Assembly: GCF_023283885.1 (NCBI RefSeq)
Contig: NZ_JAKILA010000001.1
Location: forward strand, 248,001-312,000
Reading direction: 5' to 3'
DNA length: 64,000 nucleotides
DNA from: Shewanella basaltis
GTDB lineage: Bacteria; Pseudomonadota; Gammaproteobacteria; Enterobacterales; Shewanellaceae
Made by a program: the position numbers and the translations under genes
In this document: in pieces, positions 1 to 10,091 of the stretch
How positions within the stretch are numbered: the first letter of the stretch is position 1
How the letters are laid out: every line of letters begins with the position of its first letter
The notes under the pieces: model-generated
Seen by the model: only the letters and a program-made list of their open reading frames with translations
Database searches by the model: none
Told to the model about the DNA's origin: nothing

Positions 1-311
1 GCAGCATTGTAAAACTCTTCCTGACGTTCATACAGGTATGTGGCAAAGCTGTAAAACCGCTCGGCATCACCATCAGCAAAAGCAAATAGTCCAAGGCTCA
101 TATCCCACGCTTGTCGATGATTACTTAGCGTTATTAAATGCACTTTAAGGTTGACCGAACTGTTGTTGTAATGCTGCATCACACTAAGCAACGTTGGCCA
201 CATCGCACGTGAATGGGGGCATTGAAGATCAATAAACGCATCTATGGTAATTTCAGCCGCTTTATCGCCACGCAGCACGCCGCTCGGGCGCAAAGGTATT
301 GGTGTTGTCAT
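1..311 (-). CDS. DsbA-like thioredoxin-fold protein, partial
   Basis: Only the first 103 residues are in the window; the gene runs off the left edge. The start ATG is at 309-311 on the minus strand. The N-terminus carries FIDLQCPHSRAMWPTL, which resembles the strand-turn-helix of DsbA-family thioredoxin folds, where the active site is normally CxxC. Here the pair reads CPHS, so the second cysteine is absent and a dithiol redox role looks unlikely. No signal peptide is visible, which suggests a cytoplasmic protein. The ribosome binding site is poor. The fold is fairly sure; the function is unknown. Confidence 0.6.
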   Translation of the reverse strand, partial: MTTPIPLRPSGVLRGDKAAEITIDAFIDLQCPHSRAMWPTLLSVMQHYNNSSVNLKVHLITLSNHRQAWDMSLGLFAFADGDAERFYSFATYLYERQEEFYNA

Positions 312-683
312 AATGGTTTTATCCCACTATCGGTTAAAGTTAATGAGGTTGGCTAATACAAATTGTCACAACAAGCGTCACTTAGGGAGAGACAAGACAA
401 CCCTCGTCAGTCAACAAGAATAAACAATCAATGTTATCTCACCAAATGAATCCCCCTCTAACGCTAGAAATGGCGACTCATAGCTCATTAAGTCAATGTA
501 TGGGGGCTGCGGCAGACGTGTCGCTGGAAGTAAAGCCTGACATAGGCAGCCTCAAGTTTTCAATAGCTTAGCTAAAAGATATAACCAGAGTCTGACAAAT
601 TGAAACAACGCTTGGTGACTATAATGATAAAGCAGGTCGAAGCACCACAACCTCGTTGGCCGTAGACCATAGCAAAACAACAG
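312..683. other. intergenic, no gene seen
   Basis: About 370 bases between the DsbA-like gene and the NERD gene. Only a short reading frame overlapping the NERD gene is present. I see no clear terminator, repeat or RNA structure. Confidence 0.5.
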
Positions 684-1457
684 TTAATTAAATTTTTCCA
701 CCGCTCTGCATTTAGGAAAGCTCGAGCAACCCCAAAATTTAGAGCCCGCATTTTGGCCTTTTTTAGCTTCACGTAACACCATATCTGATCCACATTTTAT
801 GCAAAGCTTGTCGGTAGTTTTTTGCTTAATGATTTCTTTAACATGCGCTTTATGGGCTTGGTTTGTTGAAAACCCTCGCGCTAAGCGACCTGATTCAATA
901 TTGTTGATGATATCTAAAACTTGCTGCTGATTCAGTAGTTCAGCAGAGTGTGAACGAATGTATGATAAGCAACCACTTGCATAAGTGACATTCTCCGGCA
1001 TCTCTGTTTTAAATTGACTATCACCGATAAATACAACAACCGAAAAGAGTGCATCAATATTGATATTAAGCAGCGCTTCTAGTGTCTTTAGATGCTTATA
1101 ATTTTGATGGATTGGATTTTGAAATTGAGATGAGTATTTAAATATTTTCTGTGTCCACAGTTTTTGGTTAGCAGAGCCAAAAATCCAGCCTTTCATGTTT
1201 TTTGTTTCAATAATGAACACACCAAATTTAGATACAACAATATGATCAATTTGAGTGGTACCATTGTCAGTTGGCAGGGTAATATTTTTAAGTCTGCGAT
1301 ACTCGTTATGCGGTAACCTCTTGAGTATCAAATTGACCTGAAACTCACCCCAAAGACCTTTAAACCAAGGTGTTGTGGTGATATAGGTCAATAAAATAAC
1401 AGGGAATATATACCAAACGTTGAGAGCAGCATTCATTAAGATTTCAATTAAATCCAC
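684..1457 (-). CDS. NERD-domain protein with topoisomerase-type zinc finger
   Basis: 257 residues with three parts. An N-terminal hydrophobic segment (about residues 8-28) is probably a membrane anchor. A NERD (nuclease-related) domain spans about 35-150, with GEFQVNLILKRLP, QIDHIVVSKFGVFIIETKN and GWIFG as in the family. A C-terminal four-cysteine zinc ribbon (CIKCG... GCSSFPKC, about 219-250) is like those at the end of topoisomerase I. The domain set suggests a membrane-anchored DNA-binding or nuclease-like protein; the substrate is unknown. The start is GTG at 1455-1457, preceded by AAGGA at good spacing. No operon partner is evident. The Asp...Glu-x-Lys core expected of the nuclease fold is retained. 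Confidence 0.8.
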   Translation of the reverse strand: MDLIEILMNAALNVWYIFPVILLTYITTTPWFKGLWGEFQVNLILKRLPHNEYRRLKNITLPTDNGTTQIDHIVVSKFGVFIIETKNMKGWIFGSANQKLWTQKIFKYSSQFQNPIHQNYKHLKTLEALLNINIDALFSVVVFIGDSQFKTEMPENVTYASGCLSYIRSHSAELLNQQQVLDIINNIESGRLARGFSTNQAHKAHVKEIIKQKTTDKLCIKCGSDMVLREAKKGQNAGSKFWGCSSFPKCRAVEKFN

Positions 1458-1504
1458 AGCAACATCCTTATTGTTAACGCCTAATCGCTGCTATTTCAAC
1501 ACCA

Positions 1505-2281
1505 CTATTTCATCGCGGCTTTCACGTACACATCAAAGCGATTCTTTTTAGTCGCGATAACCATACTGGGTTTTACCCGGGCAAGGTCTTCGGCATAATC
1601 GGGGCGTTTTACCACTACGCGCTTGCTGGCCAGTGCCATTGCCGGCGCTAACAAGCCGTCGGCGTCGAGGTCGGCACCCACTAAGGTTTGAAATACGCGC
1701 ATTTCTTTTTTGACTAAGGCTGACTTTTCGCGATGTGGGTACATTGGGTCTAAATACACTACGTCTATTTCGGTACCTGATGACTGCGCAGCATCAGCTA
1801 ATGCATCCAAGCTTGAACCATGAAACAGACTCATTAAATCCTGCATCCACCCGCCAATTTCGGCGTCTTCATAGGCGCGGCGCAGGCCATCTTCTAATAG
1901 TGCAGCAACCACAGGGTGGCGCTCAACCATAATCACTTTGCAGCCCAGGCTTGCCAATACAAATGCATCGCGGCCTAAACCTGCTGTGCCATCGACAACC
2001 GTTGGCGTTACACCTTGTTTTAACCCAACCGCTTTGGCGATAGACTGCCCGCGCCCACCACCAAATTTGCGCCGGTGTGCCACAGCACCTGAGACAAAAT
2101 CAACGTTAATACCATCTAATTTGGGTTCATCTCGTTTGTACAAACTCAAACAGTTTTGCTCAAAGCGCAATTCAAATGCGGCGTCTTTGTCCCACACGAG
2201 TTGCCAGCGAGTAGCGATATCCACCAATGTTGGGTACTGCTGATTAAAAAAGATAGGTGTCTGCAACAAGATAAATACCAT
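1505..2281 (-). CDS. rsmJ: 16S rRNA (guanine-1516-N2)-methyltransferase RsmJ
   Basis: 258 residues, close to the family's usual 250. RsmJ transfers a methyl group from S-adenosylmethionine to G1516 of 16S rRNA in the cytoplasm. The SAM-binding motif [13 protein letters not shown] is at 95-107, and [12 protein letters not shown] at 173-184 is the catalytic-loop motif typical of this family. The [10 protein letters not shown] stretch (about 70-79) before the SAM motif is also characteristic. Transcribed alone, divergently from rlmJ, so two ribosomal RNA methyltransferase genes sit back to back. The ribosome binding site is weak and a slightly later start cannot be excluded. Confidence 0.95.
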   Translation of the reverse strand: MVFILLQTPIFFNQQYPTLVDIATRWQLVWDKDAAFELRFEQNCLSLYKRDEPKLDGINVDFVSGAVAHRRKFGGGRGQSIAKAVGLKQGVTPTVVDGTAGLGRDAFVLASLGCKVIMVERHPVVAALLEDGLRRAYEDAEIGGWMQDLMSLFHGSSLDALADAAQSSGTEIDVVYLDPMYPHREKSALVKKEMRVFQTLVGADLDADGLLAPAMALASKRVVVKRPDYAEDLARVKPSMVIATKKNRFDVYVKAAMK

Positions 2282-2408
2282 GCCAAAATAAAAACTACCT
2301 CATTATGCCAAAAGCCATCACCAGTGAATACCTATACCTCACGCCTGAGAAAACTTATAATGATGGTATTACACAGTTTTTACTGTTCATTCGTTAATGG
2401 AAACGCCC

Positions 2409-3254
2409 ATGCTTAGTTATCGCCACGGTTACCATGCAGGCAATTATGCCGATGTACTTAAACATTCAATGCTCATCCAAGCATTAAAAGCCATGCAGAA
2501 AAAAGAAAAACCTTATGTGTATATCGACACTCATGCAGGCGCTGGCGCGTATTCGTTAACGGATGAGTTTTCGCAAAAAACCGGCGAGTATTTAGAGGGC
2601 GTAGCCAAACTGTGGGAGCATGAAAACCTGCCTGTTGCCTTAGCCGATTATGTTGAAGCGGTACGCCACTTTAATGCTGAATATGACGGTGAGCTTAGAG
2701 TGTATCCAGGCTCGCCTGCATTTGTAGATGTAGAATTACGTCCGCAAGATCGCATGGTATTGCACGAGCTACACACAACCGACCATGAGTTACTTGAAAG
2801 TTACTTTATTCAAGACAAACAAGTAAAAGTGATTAATAACGATGGTTTAGCCGGATTAATTGCTGCCGTGCCGCCTTTAGAGCGTCGTGGGGTGATTTTA
2901 ATTGACCCAAGTTATGAAATTAAAACCGATTATATTGATGTCGCAGAAACCCTGATTAAAGCCCATAAACGCTTTGCAACGGGTATTTTTATGTTGTGGT
3001 ATCCGGTAGTAAAGCGCGAGCAAACAGAAGCCATGCTGACACTGCTTAAAAACAGCGGCATTAAAAAACAACTGCGTATTGAGCAAGCCATTCATGCAGA
3101 TAGCGATGAATTTGGCATGACAGCTGCGGGTTTATGGATTATCAATCCGCCTTGGCAAATGGATGTTATGGCCAAAGAAGCACTCGAGTATTTAGCGCCA
3201 TTGTTGGGCCATGCTGACGGCCACACAACAGTCAAATGGGAAGTTGGCGAGTAA
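2409..3254 (+). CDS. rlmJ: 23S rRNA (adenine-2030-N6)-methyltransferase RlmJ
   Basis: 281 residues. RlmJ methylates A2030 of 23S rRNA using S-adenosylmethionine. The N-terminus MLSYRHGYHAGNYADVLKH matches the family's highly conserved start, so ATG 2409 is chosen over an in-frame ATG four codons upstream; GGAA sits 6 bases before it. YIDTHAGAGAY is the SAM-binding loop. The catalytic tetrapeptide region reads IDPSYE, where DPPYE is usual, a mild substitution. A strong terminator follows directly. Single-gene transcript, divergent from rsmJ. Confidence 0.95.
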   Translation: MLSYRHGYHAGNYADVLKHSMLIQALKAMQKKEKPYVYIDTHAGAGAYSLTDEFSQKTGEYLEGVAKLWEHENLPVALADYVEAVRHFNAEYDGELRVYPGSPAFVDVELRPQDRMVLHELHTTDHELLESYFIQDKQVKVINNDGLAGLIAAVPPLERRGVILIDPSYEIKTDYIDVAETLIKAHKRFATGIFMLWYPVVKREQTEAMLTLLKNSGIKKQLRIEQAIHADSDEFGMTAAGLWIINPPWQMDVMAKEALEYLAPLLGHADGHTTVKWEVGE

Positions 3255-3274
3255 TCGATCCCTTACAAGATAAT

Positions 3275-3310
3275 AAAAAGCCCGGTGCATGAATTGAACC
3301 GGGCTTTTTT
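3275..3310 (+). terminator. rlmJ terminator
   Basis: AAAAAGCCCGGT pairs with ACCGGGCTTTTT around a short loop. The arms have A and T runs, so it can act in both directions. It lies 20 bases past the rlmJ stop. Confidence 0.9.
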
Positions 3311-3333
3311 ATAGCGAACTTAAATCATTACTT

Positions 3334-3530
3334 AACCTCAACTCTGGATAAGAGATGTATTGATAACGATATAAATCAATAGATTGACTAAAATCCACTG
3401 TCAAGCTTGTGATTTGTTTTGCTAACAAGGCGAATTAACGCGTCAATAGCTAGCCTATTGCAAGTTAATTCAACGCAGTGAGGAAGGCAAAGGACTGCTT
3501 GAAAGGCGTTTGTTATCCAGAGCTGAGGTT
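3334..3530 (+). mobile_element. 197-bp MITE-like element, copy 1
   Basis: Non-coding 197-bp element bounded by inverted terminal repeats AACCTCAACTCTGGATAA and TTATCCAGAGCTGAGGTT (one mismatch). It is flanked by ACTT on each side (3330-3333 and 3531-3534), a likely target duplication. A central hairpin at 3432-3471 has arms GAATTAAC/GTTAATTC and CAATAG/CTATTG. A second copy in opposite orientation lies at 43013-43209 and differs at only about two positions. It encodes no protein, so it would need a transposase supplied elsewhere. Its right end overlaps the stop codon of the M28 peptidase gene by two bases. The transposase family is not identified. Confidence 0.85.
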
Positions 3531-4965
3531 ACTTAAAAAACGCGCCTGCCGCCCCAGGAAATACCACCGGGCTGACATTGCCATTAGCAGCAACACTTGC
3601 CACGCCAAATAAATAATTATCAATCACTAGGTTATCTAAAGTAAACCTATCAACCTTGCCCACATAGCGGCTGTGGGTCCACTCTGGCGCGGTCGTTGAG
3701 CGCCAATACACCCGATAACCTACTACCGTGTCATCAGTGCTTTTTTGCCAACTTAGCGTAGTACTGGGTGACACCTGACCTTCAATGCTCACCTTAGTAG
3801 GCGGCGCTGGTGCCCACGCCTGTGCGGCTAAACTAATTGCATTTAATGCGGTGAGTTTGGCGGTAAAGTCAAAATCGACCCCTTCAATCACATCACCGTA
3901 AGCAATGCCGTTTTCAACCCGAATATCTTGATGCTGGCGGTCGTAATGCTCGTTGGTTTCCATAATGCGCACCGCGGGTAAACCGGCTTGATTAAACGGT
4001 AAATGGTGCCCACCACGGCCAAATCGGTCGAGGCGATACACTAACATGACGTCAAGGTTCGTCATGTACTGGTCGGCTAATGATTTAATTTTACGGGCTA
4101 AATTACGTGAGGCAGAATCGTTTTCGCCGCCACTAAAATAACGCTCTTTTGCTTCGTCGGCGGTTTCGGCAAAGCGCACACCTTCCGAAAACACTCGCAC
4201 ACTGCTGTTATTGACCACGCCATTAATGCCGGCAATGTTGCCAATCATGTCGTTATTGAGCACAGCCTGCACTTGCCAGCCTTGTGCTTTGGCATAGTCG
4301 GCTAAAATATTGCCGCCGTATAAGCCTTGCTCTTCACCCGACAAGGCCGCGTACACTATGGTGCCGTTAAACTGATATTTTGATAACACCCGTGCAGCTT
4401 CTAATGCACCTGCCACACCGGAGGCATTGTCGTTTGCCCCTGGTGAAATAGAAGTGGCATCCAGCACGTCGGTAACACGCGAATCAATATCACCGCTCAT
4501 CATCACCACACGCTTAGGATCTGTTTTACCGCGTTGAATCGCGATAACGTTGACCACTTCTGTTGGCTTGGCGATACGCTTGCCTTCAACCGTTTTGGCT
4601 ACGGTAACAACCTCTAAACAACCACCACACTGTGTTGAAATTCGCTTAAATTCGGCTTCTATCCAGCGTCTTGCTGCGCCAATACCCTGGGTGTCTGACT
4701 GCGTGTCAGATAAGGTATGACGAGTGCCAAAATCAACCAGGGTACGAATATCTTGCTCAATGCGCTGCGCTTGTGGCGCGTTAGCAATGTCGTATAAGCG
4801 CATGTCTTCTTGCGATGGTGCAACTGATGTTGCTGAGGTTGCCGCCATAGCAGGAACCGTGGCCGCACCTAAAATTAATAACCCTGCTAGGCCCGCTAAA
4901 CAGTAACCGCTCTTAGGGCTGAGTTTGACGCGCTTTGGCGCTGCTTTGTGGATAAAATACTTCAT
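3529..4965 (-). CDS. exported M28-family zinc peptidase with FN3 domain
   Basis: 478 residues. A signal peptide (hydrophobic about 21-41) sends it across the inner membrane. The M28 aminopeptidase-type domain shows GANDNASG (176-183, Asp ligand), SGEEQG (209-214, catalytic Glu and Glu ligand), NNDMIGN (about 237-243) and a His at about 320 before LPFNQAGLP. The motif that normally reads GHxDS reads SGDIDS (157-162), so the first metal-ligand His appears to be Asp. A fibronectin type III domain covers about 390-475. GAGG-type ribosome binding site before ATG 4965. It is the third gene of an operon with the lytic transglycosylase 10 bases upstream. The stop codon overlaps the end of the mobile element, yet TAA appears to have been preserved. 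Confidence 0.85.
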   Translation of the reverse strand: MKYFIHKAAPKRVKLSPKSGYCLAGLAGLLILGAATVPAMAATSATSVAPSQEDMRLYDIANAPQAQRIEQDIRTLVDFGTRHTLSDTQSDTQGIGAARRWIEAEFKRISTQCGGCLEVVTVAKTVEGKRIAKPTEVVNVIAIQRGKTDPKRVVMMSGDIDSRVTDVLDATSISPGANDNASGVAGALEAARVLSKYQFNGTIVYAALSGEEQGLYGGNILADYAKAQGWQVQAVLNNDMIGNIAGINGVVNNSSVRVFSEGVRFAETADEAKERYFSGGENDSASRNLARKIKSLADQYMTNLDVMLVYRLDRFGRGGHHLPFNQAGLPAVRIMETNEHYDRQHQDIRVENGIAYGDVIEGVDFDFTAKLTALNAISLAAQAWAPAPPTKVSIEGQVSPSTTLSWQKSTDDTVVGYRVYWRSTTAPEWTHSRYVGKVDRFTLDNLVIDNYLFGVASVAANGNVSPVVFPGAAGAFFK

Positions 4966-4975
4966 ATGACCTCGA

Positions 4976-5944
4976 TTAACTGGCTAATGCTTTTTGGTAG
5001 CGTTTGAATAATATTTTTACGCGCTTCACATAAGCTTGAGTTTCTGGGTATGGCGGAATGCCACGGTATTGGGTAACTGTGCTTGGGCCAGCATTGTATG
5101 CGGCACACGCTAGGTCTAAATCACCATTAAATTGGGCTAATAGCTGTGCTAAATAACGGCTACCACCACGAATATTTTGCTGGGCATTAAATGGATTGTC
5201 TACGCCCATGTCACTGGCGGTGCCGGGCATTAATTGCATTAAACCTTTGGCACCTGCTTTTGAAATTGCACTGGGTTTAAATGCCGACTCTGCATGAATC
5301 ACGGCTCTAATTAAGGCCGGGTCTAATTGGTATTGCCGTGCGGCTAATGCCACATCACTAGCAAAGTGCGACGTAAATAACGGGATTTTGTACCAGTCAA
5401 TGGTGGAGTCTGGTCGGCAGGCAAAGCACTCGTACAACAACACTTGATAGTCGGCATCTAAGGGTTGCTGATCGCTAAATACCATCACACCATTGGCCTG
5501 CTTGTATTGGTACACTTTGCGTTTTTCAACGCCAAGATCGCTCACAATGCCGTGTTCAGAATATTTGGCTCTAACAGTAGGTTTGCTTGGCACTGAACTC
5601 GATTGGCGTAATGGATAATCGTTAGTTAATACCCGGGTTTGCGGTTTTTCACCTACATAACCACCACTGTTAGACGATGATTGGCTCCCTAACGTAGATG
5701 CAGTTTGTTGCAATACATTAAAGGGCTCAAGGGTGGGCTGATTGTAAGTTGTGGGTGTATTGCTTTGTGTTGGCCCAATAGATAATTGTTTTTTTATATT
5801 GGGTTGCTCAGCAGTATATTTGGCTTTTATTTGTGGTTTTTCAACGTCTGACACTTCAGGATAAACCACTTGCTTAGCGTATGCCTGTTGGTTCACCGCC
5901 AGTATACCGGTGATCATGAGCGCCGACATATTACGCCACATCAT
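4976..5944 (-). CDS. lytic transglycosylase (SLT family)
   Basis: Exported murein-cleaving enzyme. The C-terminal SLT domain carries LIRAVIHAESAF (catalytic Glu), SKAGAKGLMQLMPGTA, and AAYNAGPSTV, all signatures of family 1 transglycosylases. A signal peptide follows the chosen start MMWRNMSALMITGILA...AYAK. ATG 5942-5944 is preferred over the longer frame because AGGA precedes it and it follows the LemA-like stop by 4 bases. The middle of the protein is a low-complexity linker and then a VYQYKQANGVMVFSD segment resembling the DUF4124 N-terminal module. Acts on peptidoglycan in the periplasm. Operon: LemA-like, this gene, M28 peptidase. Confidence 0.88.
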   Translation of the reverse strand: MMWRNMSALMITGILAVNQQAYAKQVVYPEVSDVEKPQIKAKYTAEQPNIKKQLSIGPTQSNTPTTYNQPTLEPFNVLQQTASTLGSQSSSNSGGYVGEKPQTRVLTNDYPLRQSSSVPSKPTVRAKYSEHGIVSDLGVEKRKVYQYKQANGVMVFSDQQPLDADYQVLLYECFACRPDSTIDWYKIPLFTSHFASDVALAARQYQLDPALIRAVIHAESAFKPSAISKAGAKGLMQLMPGTASDMGVDNPFNAQQNIRGGSRYLAQLLAQFNGDLDLACAAYNAGPSTVTQYRGIPPYPETQAYVKRVKILFKRYQKALAS

Positions 5945-5948
5945 CGGG

Positions 5949-6488
5949 TTATTCCTGCACTTGATCAAATATCGGCATTGGGGCAATACGCGCAAATTTA
6001 GCAACAGCCGAGCCCGGAAAAATTTTCACCCCGCTGTTAAGCTCTTCTACTGCTTGACGGTAAAAGTCTTCTGCGTGCACAAAGTCTAATTCTAGCTGAA
6101 GGTATTCTGCCAGCTTCTCTGCTGCCAGTTTGTCTTTGTTGACCGTTGACAATAACGACTCTAACCCCTGATCAATTTGCTGCCATGCGGCAATAGACAC
6201 AGACAACGAACCACCAGCCACATTAGACTCTTCAATGGGTTGTTCCCAATCGTGTTGAGGTTGTAATTGCTTTAAATAGGCCAATTGCGCTTGCTGCTCG
6301 TCGGTTAATGGGTGCGGGTAAGCCTCACGCTCTTGGCACAGCTCAGTAAACAATGTCAGTCTTTTATCAATTTTAGAATCAATAACCTTGAGCGCTTCAA
6401 TGGCTGAAGTACGCTTTTTAAGTAGGCTGGCATACCAAAGGTAAGCCAGAATAGCGGCTAAAGTGAGGCTAATAAGCAGCGCCTGCAT
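5949..6488 (-). CDS. LemA-family membrane protein
   Basis: 179 residues, about the usual LemA length. An N-terminal transmembrane helix (about 3-22) is followed by a helical domain. The C-terminal signature DFYRQAVEELNSGVKIFPGS matches the LemA pattern of Y..AV..LN..I..FP. LemA proteins are membrane-anchored with the helical domain outside the cytoplasm; their molecular role is unclear. First gene of a three-gene operon with a transglycosylase and peptidase, which hints at an envelope role. Confidence 0.75.
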   Translation of the reverse strand: MQALLISLTLAAILAYLWYASLLKKRTSAIEALKVIDSKIDKRLTLFTELCQEREAYPHPLTDEQQAQLAYLKQLQPQHDWEQPIEESNVAGGSLSVSIAAWQQIDQGLESLLSTVNKDKLAAEKLAEYLQLELDFVHAEDFYRQAVEELNSGVKIFPGSAVAKFARIAPMPIFDQVQE

Positions 6489-6884
6489 GGTGTTTTCCTT
6501 TATTATTGTTATTCACTATCATAATCATAATTTAATCAAAAGTTCATCTTTATTGGTGATATCTTCACTAAAAAATAACCACATCCATGCTTACCTTACG
6601 CATACCAATGTTAAAAAACTGTTTTGATTAGGATCTTAATCATAACACAAATATCAACAGCCATCTGGTTGATATTTACACAGTTACATTTTTAATCATT
6701 ATTTTTATCAACAACCTAAAGCAAAAATGCTAAGGTGTTTTTTTAAACACATTTTAAGTTTACTTTATTAAAATGAATCAATTAGCGCGATTTAAGTATC
6801 GTTTTATTAGCGTTAAACTAGGTTTTACGTGCTATATCCTTTTCTGGCCACATCACTGCCAAAAAAACCGATGACTATAGACAC
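6489..6884. other. intergenic, AT-rich with inverted repeats
   Basis: About 400 AT-rich bases upstream of the LemA-like gene. Two inverted repeats stand out: GATTA/TAATC around 6626-6640, and a perfect ten-base pair AAATATCAAC/GTTGATATTT at 6649-6677 with a 9-base loop. They could be operators or a structured leader for the minus-strand operon, but they lie some 140 bases from its start. No gene seen. Confidence 0.5.
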
Positions 6885-6911
6885 AAAAAAGCCCAGATAT
6901 CTGGGCTTTTT
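6885..6911 (-). terminator. terminator of RND operon
   Basis: AAAAAAGCCCAGAT pairs with ATCTGGGCTTTTT, ending 15 bases from the stop of the RND transporter gene. A and T runs on both sides allow action in either direction. Confidence 0.9.
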
Positions 6912-6926
6912 ACAGCTGGCTAACGA

Positions 6927-9900
6927 TTAAATCGATTTTCTATCATCGTCAATCTTTTGCTCATCTTCTTCGGTTAGTTTTTCACGCTTACTAAAGATGC
7001 GCTCAACCACCACAAAGAATAACGGTACAAAGAAAATACCCAGGAAGGTCGATGACATCATCCCGCCCAGTACAGCTGTACCGATGGCGTTTTGACTGCC
7101 AGAGCCAACACCAGAACTAATGGCTAATGGCACCACACCTAAACCAAAGGCCAAGGACGTCATTAAAATTGGGCGTAAACGCACTCTTACAGCGTGCAGT
7201 GTTGCCTCAATTAAGCCCGAGCCTTTCTCAAAGTATTCTTTAGCAAACTCCACAATCAAGATGGCGTTTTTGGTTGCTAACCCAACTGTGGTTAATAAGC
7301 CAACCTGGAAGAATACGTCGTTAGGTAAACCGCGGCCATTCATGGCAAGCAGTGCCCCAATAATACCTAAGGGCACCACCAGAATAACCGATAACGGCAC
7401 CGACCAACTCTCGTATAATGCCGCAAGTACCAAGAATACAATCAAGATAGACAGTGCGTATAAGCTCGGAGCCTGGTTACCAGACAACCGTTCTTCGTAC
7501 GACAACCCATTCCACTCTAAACCAAAGCCTGGCGGCAATTGTTTGGCCATTTCTTCTAGCGCGTCCATTGCAGCACCAGTACTGAAACCTTGAGCGGTGG
7601 CGCCTTGAATATTAACCGCTGGCACACCGTTAAAGCGCTGTAATTGCGGCGAGCCTATTTGCCACTCACCCGAAGAAAACGCCGAAAACGGTACCATTTC
7701 ACCCAGGCTATTACGCACATACCAGGTGTCTAGGTCGCTTGGCTGCATACGGTATTTTGCTTCACCTTGCACGTACACCTTTTTAACCCGGCCACGGTCA
7801 ATAAAATCATTCACATAAGACCCACCCAACGCCGTTGCCATCACGCTATTCACATTATTAATATCAATGTCTAATGCACGCAGTTTGGCATGATCGATAT
7901 TAATATGGTACATCGGCGCATCTTCTTGGCCGTTGGGTCTTACCCCCACTAAGTTAGGGTTTTGTGAGGCCATACCTAGCAACTGATTACGTGCCTCAAT
8001 CAGCTTGTCATGACCTTGGCCATTTAAGTCTTTTAAGTACACATCAAAGCCTGTAGCGTTACCAAGCTCAATCACCGAGGGTGGCACAAATGCAAATACA
8101 AAGGCTTCTTTAATTTGCATAAAGCGTCCCATTGCACGCCCAGCTAACGATTGCACATCTTCGCCTGGTGCTTCACGGGTAGACCAATCTTTTAAGCTAA
8201 CAAAGGCAATACCCATATTTTGACCAGAACCGGCAAAACTAAAACCTGCTACGGTAAATACAGAATTAACGATGTCTTTTTCCTCTGTGAGGTAATAGTC
8301 ATTAATCTCTTTAAGTACGTTAACAGTGCTTTCCTGAGTTGCGTTTGTGGGCAAAATAGCCTGCGTAAATAAGATACCTTGGTCTTCATCGGGTAAAAAT
8401 GCCGTTGGCATACGTAAGAAGATCCAACCCACCGCGATAACCAAACCAATGTAAATTAACATCACACGGAATGAGCGTTTTAAAATACTGCCAACGCTCG
8501 ACTCATAACGCGAGGTCATTGCATCAAATTTGCGGTTAAACCAGCCAAAGAACCCGGTGTCTGCATGGGTATGGCCTTTTTTAATCGGTTTTAACATGGT
8601 GGCACATAATGCCGGTGTTAACACAATTGCCACAAACACAGATAAGGCCATTGCCGATACAATGGTAATGGAGAACTGGCGGTAAATAACCCCTGTCGAC
8701 CCCGACATAAATGCCATAGGCACAAACACCGCAGACAGGGTTAAGCCAATACCCACCAGGGCACTGGTGATTTGGTCCATCGACTTGCGGGTAGCTTCTA
8801 GCGGACTTAAACCCTCTTCAGACATGACCCGCTCAACGTTTTCCACCACAACAATGGCGTCGTCCACCAGCAAACCAATGGCCAAAACCATGGCAAACAT
8901 GGTTAAGGTATTAATGGTAAAGCCAGATGCCGATAACACTGCAAAGGTGCCAAGCAATACCACAGGAACCGCAATAGTGGGGATTAACGTAGCCCTAAAG
9001 TTTTGCAAAAACAGATACATAATTAAAAATACCAACACAATGGCTTCTAATAATGTATGCACAACACCTTCGATAGACTGTTCAACAAATGGCGTAGTGT
9101 CGTAGGGATAAACCACTTTAAGCCCTTGCGGGAAAAAGTCTTTCATCTCGTTAATTTTGGCTTTAATCCCTTCAGCGGTATCAAGCGCATTGGCACCGGT
9201 GGCTAAACTAAATGCCAAACCAGAAGCAGGCATTCCGTTGTAGTAAGAATCAACCGCGTAGCTTTCTGCGCCCAATTCGACTTTTGCCACGTCTTCAAGA
9301 TACACATTCGCACCAGAAGAATCCGATTTTAGAATAATACGTCTAAATTGTTCAGGAGTTTGCAAACGACTTTGCGCAGTGATGGTCGCGTTAAGCTCTT
9401 GCCCTGCAACTGATGGCGCACCACCTAATTGCCCTGCCGATATTTGCGCATTTTGTTCACTAATGGCCGCGGTGACATCAATACTGGTTAAGTTGTACTG
9501 GGTTAGTTTTAGTGGGTCTAGCCATATACGCATCGCATACTGGGCACCAAAAAGTGTGATTTCCCCTACCCCTGCAACACGGCTCATAGGGTCTTGAATA
9601 TTGGCCGCTACATAGTCTGCAATATCGCTTTTACCCATTGAGCCATCTTCAGACACAAAACCAAGTACCATTAAAAAGCCAGACGTCGACTTGTTAACCG
9701 TCACCCCCTGTTGCTGTACTTCAGCGGGCAATAGCGGCGTTGCAGCTTGCAGTTTGTTTTGCACCTGTACTTGAGCAATGTCGGGATCTGCTTCGGCATT
9801 AAAGGTTAAGGTAATTGATGCGTTACCAAAGCTGTCACTGGTGGACGAAATATACCGTAAGTGATCAAGCCCGGTCATACGCTGCTCAATCACCTGGGTT

Positions 9901-10082
9901 ACCGTGTCTTCCATGGTTTTGGCCGAGGCACCCGGATAATATGCACTGATCACAACCGTTGGCGGCGCAATACTCGGATACTGGGCAATAGGTAAGCCTT
10001 TAATGGCCAACACCCCAGCAAGCATAATTAACAGTGAAATCACCCAGGCAAAAATAGGGCGATCAATAAAAAAGCGAGCCAT
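6927..10082 (-). CDS. RND efflux transporter, AcrB/MexB (HAE1) type
   Basis: 1051 residues, full length for the family. Inner-membrane proton-driven pump that exports hydrophobic drugs and toxic compounds through a tripartite complex. Starts [23 protein letters not shown], the canonical first transmembrane helix. Proton-relay acidic pair is in [16 protein letters not shown] (about residue 407), and the matching Lys is in [12 protein letters not shown] (about 935). Many membrane segments occur in two clusters separated by large periplasmic loops. It follows the adaptor gene by 9 bases, forming a two-gene operon without a linked outer-membrane channel or regulator; a TolC encoded elsewhere is presumably used. 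Confidence 0.95.
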   Translation of the reverse strand: MARFFIDRPIFAWVISLLIMLAGVLAIKGLPIAQYPSIAPPTVVISAYYPGASAKTMEDTVTQVIEQRMTGLDHLRYISSTSDSFGNASITLTFNAEADPDIAQVQVQNKLQAATPLLPAEVQQQGVTVNKSTSGFLMVLGFVSEDGSMGKSDIADYVAANIQDPMSRVAGVGEITLFGAQYAMRIWLDPLKLTQYNLTSIDVTAAISEQNAQISAGQLGGAPSVAGQELNATITAQSRLQTPEQFRRIILKSDSSGANVYLEDVAKVELGAESYAVDSYYNGMPASGLAFSLATGANALDTAEGIKAKINEMKDFFPQGLKVVYPYDTTPFVEQSIEGVVHTLLEAIVLVFLIMYLFLQNFRATLIPTIAVPVVLLGTFAVLSASGFTINTLTMFAMVLAIGLLVDDAIVVVENVERVMSEEGLSPLEATRKSMDQITSALVGIGLTLSAVFVPMAFMSGSTGVIYRQFSITIVSAMALSVFVAIVLTPALCATMLKPIKKGHTHADTGFFGWFNRKFDAMTSRYESSVGSILKRSFRVMLIYIGLVIAVGWIFLRMPTAFLPDEDQGILFTQAILPTNATQESTVNVLKEINDYYLTEEKDIVNSVFTVAGFSFAGSGQNMGIAFVSLKDWSTREAPGEDVQSLAGRAMGRFMQIKEAFVFAFVPPSVIELGNATGFDVYLKDLNGQGHDKLIEARNQLLGMASQNPNLVGVRPNGQEDAPMYHINIDHAKLRALDIDINNVNSVMATALGGSYVNDFIDRGRVKKVYVQGEAKYRMQPSDLDTWYVRNSLGEMVPFSAFSSGEWQIGSPQLQRFNGVPAVNIQGATAQGFSTGAAMDALEEMAKQLPPGFGLEWNGLSYEERLSGNQAPSLYALSILIVFLVLAALYESWSVPLSVILVVPLGIIGALLAMNGRGLPNDVFFQVGLLTTVGLATKNAILIVEFAKEYFEKGSGLIEATLHAVRVRLRPILMTSLAFGLGVVPLAISSGVGSGSQNAIGTAVLGGMMSSTFLGIFFVPLFFVVVERIFSKREKLTEEDEQKIDDDRKSI

Positions 10083-10091
10083 AATATATCC

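Noticed and set aside
7120..7593. Long antisense frames inside the RND transporter gene
   Set aside because: Explained as shadows of a well-conserved gene; no independent start signals.
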